10,313 bases of DNA from NCBI GenBank assembly GCA_016200675.1, contig JACQEH010000131.1, positions 1 through 10,313 on the forward strand. Direction: 5' to 3'. The position numbers and the translations under genes are program-made. Shown one piece after another: positions 5,943 through 10,313 of this stretch (position 1 is its first letter; every line of letters starts with the position of its first letter). This DNA comes from Chloroflexota bacterium (lineage in GTDB: Bacteria; Chloroflexota; Limnocylindria; Limnocylindrales; CSP1-4). The notes beneath the pieces are model-generated. The model was not told where the DNA came from. It did no database searches and saw only the letters and a list, made by a program, of their open reading frames with translations.

Positions 5943-6446
5943 TCAGCTGCCGTCGGCGATGAGGACCACCTCGTCGACCGTGGTGCCGTCGAGCGCCTGC
6001 ACGCTGCCGTTGCTCGTCGCGGGCACTTCCGTGACCAGGGTCGTGCTCGCGATGGCGCCCGCGGGCACGAGATCGGCGGCCGGATCGTCGGTCCGGGCGA
6101 CGGCGAAAGTCACGCTCGGCGGGATCGCCGCGCCGATGCCGATCTCGCTGATCCGATACGGCGAGCCCTTGGCCTTGAGCGCGGCGTTGGCCCGCTCCTG
6201 GAGCGCCGTGGCCTTGATGATCACGTCGGCGAGGACGGCCGGATCGATGCGGTCGATGGCCGTGGCCACGCCGCGCTTCGCCCTCGACAGGGCCTGGCGT
6301 GCCTTCTCCGCGGTGGCCGGATCCTTCATCGCCGCCGATGCCCGGTCGGCCTCCTCGCTCACCGTGTGGCGGGCCTGGTCGGCCGCCGCCCTGGCCTGCT
6401 CGGCCGCCACCGATGCGGCCTGTTTCGCGCGTTCCAGGAAGCTCAT
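5943..6446 (-). CDS. Small protein: N-terminal amphipathic helix plus C-terminal domain, function unknown
   Basis: From ATG 6446 the product is 167 residues, beginning MSFLERAKQAASVAAEQARA. Residues 1-70 or so are rich in Ala, Glu, Lys and Arg in a heptad-like pattern without prolines, consistent with a long amphipathic or coiled-coil helix. A second part (about 90-167) is mixed and strand-rich (SPYRISEIGIGAAIPPSVTF, then an acidic end TTVDEVVLIADGS). There is no signal peptide or membrane span. I recognise no named family, though 'MSFLDKAK...' helical starts are common among uncharacterised proteins of GC-rich bacteria. An upstream in-frame ATG at 6545 would add 33 residues. It is preceded by TAGGAT and 6 nt, a leaderless arrangement, yet the added stretch has about 30% A/T-ending codons, unlike real genes here, so I prefer 6446. 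It precedes the lipoprotein gene by 39 nt on the same strand. Confidence 0.7.
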   Translation of the reverse strand: MSFLERAKQAASVAAEQARAAADQARHTVSEEADRASAAMKDPATAEKARQALSRAKRGVATAIDRIDPAVLADVIIKATALQERANAALKAKGSPYRISEIGIGAAIPPSVTFAVARTDDPAADLVPAGAIASTTLVTEVPATSNGSVQALDGTTVDEVVLIADGS

Positions 6447-6551
6447 GGTTCCGGCGATCCCCCAATCGTGTGTCCGGAGTGCCGGGCGCTCAGCCGCGTC
6501 GTGCCGGCGTCCCGAAGCCTTGGGCCAGCCAGTGGCTTCAGACATCGGCGC

Positions 6552-6557
6552 ATCCTA
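6552..6557 (-). promoter_or_regulatory. -10 box (TAGGAT) of the small helical gene / lipoprotein operon
   Basis: Minus-strand TAGGAT is followed by GCGCCG and then ATG 6545, the same spacing as the other leaderless-type boxes. If translation really starts at 6446, the transcript instead has a leader of about 100 nt. The box is the best promoter candidate for the two-gene minus-strand operon. Confidence 0.35.
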
Positions 6558-6664
6558 GCGCTCGGGCGGCCCCATCGTGGGGCGTTCCGGGCGAGACGGC
6601 CCGCGAGGTCGAGGTCCCGAGGATTCGCGCGAGGCGAGGCGCCGGTCAGGGTTTCCCCGGTAGC

Positions 6665-6713
6665 GGATGTCCGGCGCCGCATGTACGGTCCTTCTGCCGA
6701 AGGCGAGACATCC
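6665..6713. other. Multi-armed inverted-repeat structure downstream of the DUF47 gene
   Basis: GGATGT (6665-6670) and ACATCC (6708-6713) form a perfect 6-bp closing stem. Inside it, CCTTC-TGCC-GAAGG (6690-6703) is a perfect hairpin, and a short CCG-CATGTA-CGG arm lies just before it, giving a small branched fold of 49 nt. It begins 36 nt beyond the DUF47 stop (6750) on the minus strand, so it may terminate that gene. No T-tract is seen on either strand. The surrounding 6547-6749 gap otherwise holds only the TAGGAT box. Confidence 0.35.
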
Positions 6714-6749
6714 CAGCGGATTGGACGTCAGCCGGGACAGCTGAGCGGG

Positions 6750-7367
6750 TCAGGCGTGCTTGATGGTGATCCGCTCGATGATGTTGGCGACGTCCTCGCA
6801 CTTGTCGATCGTGGCCTCGAGGAGGGCGTAGACCTCCTTCCACTTGATGATCTCGACCGGGTCGCCGCCACCGGAGAAGAGGTCGGCGATGGCCTGGCGG
6901 GCCAGCGAGTCGCCCTCGTTCTCGAGGCGATGGACCTCGATCCAGTACTTGTCGAGGCCCTTGAAGCCGCGCAGGTGGGTCAGGGCCTCGTGGAGCTGCT
7001 CGCACTGGCGAACGATGATCGAGGCCTGCTGGACCGCGACCGCCGTCGGTGCCTCGACCCGGTAGAGGACGAACGTGTCGGCCACCTCCTCGATGAAGTC
7101 GAGGACGTCGTCGAGGCCGCTGATCAGGGCGTAGATCTCCTCGCGGTCGAAGGGCGTGACGAAGGTTGCCTCCAAACGGTGGCCGATCGCGTGGCTGAGC
7201 TCGTCGCCCCGGTGCTCGGCATCCCGGATCTCACCGGCCCGGCGCTCGAGGACGTCGTAGGAGCGGAGCATCGCCTCGAGCAGGCGGGCCGCCCCGAGGA
7301 CGTTGGCCGCGTCCTCGACGAAGAGATCGAAGAACCGCTCCTCGCGGGGAATGAGGCGCAATCGCAA
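6750..7367 (-). CDS. DUF47/PhoU-like Pit accessory protein
   Basis: A 205-residue all-helical cytosolic protein of the DUF47 (PhoU_div, PF01865) family, full length. Typical features are the opening RLRLIPREERFFDLFVEDAA then NVLGAARLLEAML, the metal-binding-type helix end EHRGDELSHAIGHRLEATFV with TPFDREEIYALISGLDDVLD, and the C-terminal repeat-like VHRLENEGDSLARQAI and WKEVYALLEATIDKCEDVAN. In known family members the gene is next to pit, and the protein is thought to regulate Pit-mediated phosphate uptake, as PhoU does for Pst. Here pit is about 3.6 kb away, while the neighbour is a divergent PhoR-like kinase. The start is TTG 7367: the frame has a TGA upstream and no ATG or GTG between them, and GGGAG on the minus strand stands 6 nt before the TTG. 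A second TTG at 7361 is possible. Confidence 0.92.
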   Translation of the reverse strand: MRLRLIPREERFFDLFVEDAANVLGAARLLEAMLRSYDVLERRAGEIRDAEHRGDELSHAIGHRLEATFVTPFDREEIYALISGLDDVLDFIEEVADTFVLYRVEAPTAVAVQQASIIVRQCEQLHEALTHLRGFKGLDKYWIEVHRLENEGDSLARQAIADLFSGGGDPVEIIKWKEVYALLEATIDKCEDVANIIERITIKHA

Positions 7368-7423
7368 CGGGGTCTCCCTGGCCGGTCCGGCCCGATGGCA
7401 TCGCGTCGCCGGAGGAGGCGACG

Positions 7424-7433
7424 GTGTTCACAG
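7424..7433. promoter_or_regulatory. Operator candidate GTGTTCACAG in the DUF47/kinase gap
   Basis: Read on the minus strand this is CTGTGAACAC, differing at two positions from the palindrome CTGTTAACAG before the response regulator. It contains TTCACA, also fitting TTHAYA. It overlaps the end of the presumed DUF47 -10 box (7432-7437, TACTCT on the minus strand) and lies about 50 nt upstream of the kinase -10 box. That geometry would allow repression of one gene and activation of the other. Binding by the PhoB-like regulator is inference. Confidence 0.35.
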
Positions 7434-7437
7434 AGTA
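7432..7437 (-). promoter_or_regulatory. -10 box candidate (TACTCT) for the DUF47 gene
   Basis: Minus-strand TACTCT is the only good TANNNT hexamer upstream of the DUF47 gene. Initiation about 7 nt downstream would give a leader of roughly 55-60 nt, consistent with the presence of a Shine-Dalgarno GGGAG before TTG 7367. A start codon-like GTG follows it directly but opens only an unrelated frame. Confidence 0.3.
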
Positions 7438-7484
7438 GCGCGGTCGGCCCGGCCCGGGCCCGGCGACCGTCCCGTCGCCTGTGC

Positions 7485-7490
7485 CATGCT
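7485..7490 (+). promoter_or_regulatory. -10 box candidate (CATGCT) of the kinase operon
   Basis: CATGCT keeps the key A at position 2 and T at position 6. It is followed by CCCGGC and ATG 7497, the spacing seen at the other leaderless-type starts. No Shine-Dalgarno precedes ATG 7497. Confidence 0.3.
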
Positions 7491-7496
7491 CCCGGC

Positions 7497-8765
7497 ATGG
7501 ATTGGCTGATCGTGGTGTTCGTGGCGGCCCAGGCGGTGCTCATCGCCGTCGCGGCGGCGGTCGCCCTTGCCCGCGGCCGGACCCTCGACGCGATCGCCGA
7601 CCGGCTCGCCGGCGACCGGCGCCCGGCGGCCGCCGCCACGCCCGACGGCGAGGCGCTCCTCGACGCGATCGGCGGCCTCCAGCGACGGGCGGAGGGAGCG
7701 GAGTTCGCGCTCGATCAACGCCTCCGCGACCTTGCCTACCTGGCCGACCTCATCGGTGTCGGCGTCGTCCGGCTCACCGACGACCTGCGCGTCGAGGTCG
7801 CCAACACGGCCGCCCACGTCTTCCTCGAGCGGGCCCCCGGGACGATGCTCGGTCGCACGGCCATCGAGGCCCTCGGGGACCACCGGCTCGAGGCCATCGC
7901 CCGCGAGGCGGTGGAGCGGGGGAGCGCCACCGGCGAGATCACCCTCCGCGATGCGGACGGGCCGACGCTGGTGGTCCGCGCCAGGCGTTCGCCGATCCTC
8001 GGGATCTGGCTCGTCCTGGAGGACGTGGCCGAGCTGCGGCGACTGCAGCGAATCCGGGCGGAGTTCATCGACAACCTGTCCCACGAGCTGCGGACCCCGA
8101 TCACGACGATCGGGCTCCTGGCCGAGACGCTCGCCCGGGATGCCGAGGTCGCCGGCGACGGGGTGCCGGCCCGGATGCGGGAGCGCATCGGGAAGCTCGA
8201 GGTCGAGACCGGGACCGTCGCCCAGATGGTCAGCGAGCTCCTGGACCTGGCCCGGATCGAGAGCGGCGGCCGTCAGCTCCTGCTCGACGACGTCGACCTC
8301 GGCCGGGCCGCGTCCGACGCGGTGGAACGGCTGCGGCCGTTCGCGGACCGCCAGGGCATCCACCTCGAGGTCGAGGCTGCCCCCGACCTGCCGTTCGTCC
8401 GGGGCGAAGCGGCCCAGCTCGGCCGGGTCATCACCAACCTCGTCCACAACGCGGTCAAGTTCAGCCCTGCCGAGTCGACGGTCACGGTCAGCGTCGTCCG
8501 TGCCGGCGACGCCGTCGAGGTCGCAGTGGCCGATCATGGTGTCGGCATCGCCGCAGCCGACCTGCCCCGGATCTTCGAGCGCTTCTACAAGGCCGATCGC
8601 TCCCGGACGTCGGGTGGCGGGACCGGCCTGGGCCTCGCCATCGCCCGCCACATCGTCGAGGGTCACGGGGGCCGGATCACCGTGGCCTCGCTGGAGGGCG
8701 CCGGCGCCACGTTCACCGTCCGCCTGCCGGTCCCCGAGCCGGCCGCAACCCGAGGAGACCGATGA
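7497..8765 (+). CDS. PAS-containing sensor histidine kinase, PhoR-like
   Basis: A 422-residue membrane kinase. One N-terminal transmembrane segment (about 3-25) is followed by a short linker, a PAS domain (about 75-178), HisKA with the H-box FIDNLSHELRTP (phospho-acceptor H196), and HATPase_c with the N-box NLVHNAVKFS (314-323), G1 DHGVG (346-350), F-box RIFERFYK and G2 GGGTGLGLAI (373-382). All key residues are present, so it should be active. A single anchor without an extracytoplasmic sensor, plus an internal PAS, is the plan of PhoR-type phosphate-starvation kinases, which sense through Pst/PhoU-like partners; a DUF47/PhoU-like gene is divergently transcribed next door. Its probable partner is the PhoB-like regulator at 1049, since no regulator is adjacent. 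ATG 7497 is chosen because the TM segment starts there; the open frame upstream is antisense to DUF47. The stop overlaps the next start (ATGA). Confidence 0.93.
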   Translation: MDWLIVVFVAAQAVLIAVAAAVALARGRTLDAIADRLAGDRRPAAAATPDGEALLDAIGGLQRRAEGAEFALDQRLRDLAYLADLIGVGVVRLTDDLRVEVANTAAHVFLERAPGTMLGRTAIEALGDHRLEAIAREAVERGSATGEITLRDADGPTLVVRARRSPILGIWLVLEDVAELRRLQRIRAEFIDNLSHELRTPITTIGLLAETLARDAEVAGDGVPARMRERIGKLEVETGTVAQMVSELLDLARIESGGRQLLLDDVDLGRAASDAVERLRPFADRQGIHLEVEAAPDLPFVRGEAAQLGRVITNLVHNAVKFSPAESTVTVSVVRAGDAVEVAVADHGVGIAAADLPRIFERFYKADRSRTSGGGTGLGLAIARHIVEGHGGRITVASLEGAGATFTVRLPVPEPAATRGDR

Positions 8766-9514
8766 CCCAGCTCACCGTCGCGACGATCAACCTCCGCAAC
8801 ATCGCTGACCGCTGGCCGGAGCGACTGCCGCTCCTCCTCGCCGACATGGCCGCCCTTCAGCCCGACCTGCTCGGCCTGCAGGAGTGCGTCTTCGCCGTCA
8901 ACCAGGATCGCGTCCTCGCCGCGGCTGGGGAGGCCCGCTACGGCGTCCATCGGGGCTGGGCGGGGCGGCCCGAATACGGCAACAGCATTCTTGTCCGGGA
9001 GCCTCGCGCTGTCGAGGAGCCGCCGGAGCGGCTGGAGCTCGGCCGGAATCGCTCGGCGCTGCGGGTCGTGGTCGGCGGCAGCGGTCCGCGGCCCGTCGCC
9101 ATGGTCGCCACCCATCTCCATCACGTGCCCGCCGATGAGGACGCCCGGGAGGAGCAGGTCCGCGCGCTGGTCGCCTGGCTGGATGCCCGGCCCGCGGCCG
9201 GTGGCACGATCGTGGTCGGCGACTTCAACGCCGAGCCGGTCGAGGCGGCCTACCGGGTCATGGTCGAGGCGGGCTTCCGCTCGGCCCACGCCGAAGCCAC
9301 GGGCGCGGAGCCGGCGGTCACCTGGCCCTCGGGAATCCAGGCGCCCGGGATGGACGTGGATGGCGAGCCCGGCTGCCTGGACTACATCTGGCTGCGGGGA
9401 CCGCTCCGGGCGACCGCCTGCCGGCTCGCCTTCGATCGGCCGGCGGCCGACGATCCGACGCTCTACCCATCGGACCATCTCGGGCTGGCGGCCACGGTCG
9501 AGGTCGAGGGTTGA
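8762..9514 (+). CDS. Endonuclease/exonuclease/phosphatase (EEP) family hydrolase
   Basis: A 250-residue metal-dependent phosphodiesterase or nuclease of the EEP fold. The catalytic set is complete: N10 (VATINLRN), E41 (LLGLQE), H118 (VATHLH), D154 and N156 (VVGDFNAEP), D207 (LDYIW) and D238-H239 (YPSDHLGL). There is no signal peptide, so it acts in the cytosol. EEP enzymes split DNA, RNA, inositol phosphates, sphingomyelin or other phosphodiesters; residues here do not tell which. ATG 8762 overlaps the kinase stop, and GAGGAG (8752-8757) stands 4 nt ahead, so translation is coupled. Position between a PhoR-like kinase and a glycerophosphodiester phosphodiesterase argues for release of phosphate from organic esters. 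A repair or RNA-turnover role is the alternative. Confidence 0.9.
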   Translation: MTQLTVATINLRNIADRWPERLPLLLADMAALQPDLLGLQECVFAVNQDRVLAAAGEARYGVHRGWAGRPEYGNSILVREPRAVEEPPERLELGRNRSALRVVVGGSGPRPVAMVATHLHHVPADEDAREEQVRALVAWLDARPAAGGTIVVGDFNAEPVEAAYRVMVEAGFRSAHAEATGAEPAVTWPSGIQAPGMDVDGEPGCLDYIWLRGPLRATACRLAFDRPAADDPTLYPSDHLGLAATVEVEG

Positions 9515-10179
9515 CCACGCCACGCGCGCTTCGCCTCGCCCACCGCGGGGACTGGCGGGCGGCGCCCGAGAACACGCTGGCGGCGATGGTCGCGGCGCTC
9601 CGGAACCCGGCCTGCGACGGCCTCGAGTTCGATGTCCGGGGCTCCGCCGACGGGATCCCGATCCTCCTCCACGACGCCACCCTCGAGCGGGTCCAGGGTC
9701 GTCCCGACCGGCCCGAGACGCTGCCGGCGACGGCCCTCCGCCGCCTCGGCGTCCCGACCCTGGCCGAGGTCCTTGCCGCCGCGGGAACGGGGCCCTTCCT
9801 CGACGTCGAGCTGAAGGGCGAACCGCTGCTCGGGGTCGTGCCGGTGCTGGAGGCGGCGCGCGGTCAGGCCCTCGAGCGGGCGGTCGTCTCGTCCTTCGAG
9901 CCCGAGACGCTCGCCTGGATCGGCCACCGGCGGCCGGCATGGCCGCGCTGGCTCAACGTCGAGGACCTGTCGCCGGCGACGCTCGCCCTGGCGCGCGACC
10001 TCGGCTGTCGCGGCCTCTCCGTCGACTGGCGGGCGATCCGCCCGGCGGGCATCCGGGCGGCCCATGCCGCCGGCCTGGAGATCGCTGGCTGGACGGTACG
10101 GCGGAAGGCGACCGCGACTCGCCTGGAGCGCCTGGGGGTCATGGCGCTGTGCGTGGAGGCGGCCGCCCTCGACGGCTGA
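9511..10179 (+). CDS. Glycerophosphodiester phosphodiesterase family protein
   Basis: A 222-residue GDPD-type TIM barrel, somewhat shorter than the common 240-260. Catalytic and metal residues are visible: H11-R12 (LAHRGDWRAAPENT with E20-N21-T22), E39 and D41 (GLEFDVRGSADG), H54-D55 (ILLHDATLER), and E100 and K102 (FLDVELKG). The family splits glycerophosphodiesters from phospholipid head groups into glycerol-3-phosphate and an alcohol. The C-terminal strand normally reading 'GvDgIiTDrP' is replaced by LGVMALCVEAAAL, so the conserved TD pair is missing; AGWTV (residues 187-191) just before is normal. There is no signal peptide, so it is cytosolic. The start is TTG 9511, overlapping the EEP stop as TTGA, with GAGGT (9500-9504) 6 nt ahead. 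It is the third and last gene of the kinase operon. Confidence 0.9.
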   Translation: MTTPRALRLAHRGDWRAAPENTLAAMVAALRNPACDGLEFDVRGSADGIPILLHDATLERVQGRPDRPETLPATALRRLGVPTLAEVLAAAGTGPFLDVELKGEPLLGVVPVLEAARGQALERAVVSSFEPETLAWIGHRRPAWPRWLNVEDLSPATLALARDLGCRGLSVDWRAIRPAGIRAAHAAGLEIAGWTVRRKATATRLERLGVMALCVEAAALDG

Positions 10180-10205
10180 TATAGCTCCTTGTGGGAGTCG
10201 ATGAT

Positions 10206-10235
10206 GGCACCGACCTCCACGGGGAGACCGGCGCC
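10206..10235 (+). terminator. Nested hairpin closing the kinase-EEP-GDPD operon
   Basis: GGC (10206-10208) pairs with GCC (10233-10235), CCG (10210-10212) with CGG (10229-10231), and CTCC (10215-10218) with GGAG (10223-10226), around the loop ACGG, with symmetric internal mismatches. It lies 27 nt after the GDPD stop. A smaller hairpin, GCTCC-TTGTG-GGAGT (10184-10198), precedes it. No T-tract follows. From here to the window end (10313) I see no gene; a GTG at 10297 could open one, but only 17 nt remain. Confidence 0.4.
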
Positions 10236-10313
10236 CGGCTATCCGGCAGATGACCGTTGGGTCTAGTGTCCGGCCCCCGACCTCTGGCCCTGAACGGTGA
10301 TCGGGATCCGACG

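Noticed and set aside
5565..7496. Plus-strand open frame running unbroken upstream of the kinase (over 1000 codons in total)
   Set aside because: It is antisense to the lipoprotein start, the small helical gene and DUF47, all of which have coherent protein sequence. The upstream product is Arg/Gly-rich without domains, and the kinase begins naturally at ATG 7497 with its membrane segment.
8663..9940. Minus-strand open frame opposite the EEP and GDPD genes
   Set aside because: Arg/Pro/Gly-rich mirror of two genes that carry complete catalytic motifs.
10250..10300. Short ORF from ATG 10250 near the right edge
   Set aside because: It stops after 16 codons, has no ribosome site, and starts inside the region just after the operon hairpin.
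1..10313. CRISPR array, mobile element, attachment site or foreign-origin island
   Set aside because: No spaced direct repeats of suitable length, no transposase or integrase, no terminal repeats, and base composition looks even throughout.

Overview
The window is GC-rich chromosomal DNA (about 70% G+C by eye). Genes use G or C at most third codon positions, starts are ATG, GTG and TTG, and there are no transposases, phage genes, CRISPR arrays or recognisable RNA genes. Two aminoacyl-tRNA synthetases, a lone lipoprotein, Pho-type regulators, and short TANNNT boxes placed 5-8 nt before start codons together suggest a GC-rich Chloroflexota or actinobacterium-like lineage. That placement is inference; no marker here settles it.

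Layout. (1) 1-974: the 3' end of gltX is translationally coupled to an NTF2/SnoaL-like gene, followed by a strong hairpin. (2) 1049-1741: an OmpR/PhoB-class response regulator with a palindrome in its promoter. (3) 1742-2272: about 530 nt with only a weak ORF and a GC hairpin. (4) 2273-4945: a phosphate permease (pit, minus strand) diverges from prolyl-tRNA synthetase (proS, plus strand) across a 66-nt gap that appears to hold two back-to-back promoters. (5) 5037-6446 (possibly 6545): a minus-strand pair, a small helical protein and then a secreted lipoprotein, convergent with proS. (6) 6750-7367: a DUF47/PhoU-like Pit accessory gene, minus strand. (7) 7497-10179: a plus-strand operon of PAS histidine kinase, EEP-family phosphodiesterase/nuclease and GDPD-family phosphodiesterase, each overlapping the next by 4 nt, closed by a hairpin.

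Working together: the PhoB-like regulator, the PhoR-like kinase, Pit, the DUF47 protein and two phosphodiesterases form a phosphate-sensing and scavenging neighbourhood. It is split: the regulator lies about 5.8 kb from its presumed kinase, and pit is about 3.6 kb from its usual DUF47 partner, with proS and the lipoprotein pair between. The most unusual protein is Pit. It keeps the N-terminal signature and both Ser/Thr-rich motifs but lacks a block of roughly 50 residues that normally carries the second family signature (HGxNDAQKxMG). Other points of interest are recurrent leaderless-type promoters, a near-palindromic motif shared by the regulator and kinase/DUF47 promoter regions, and a multi-armed inverted-repeat structure downstream of the DUF47 gene.
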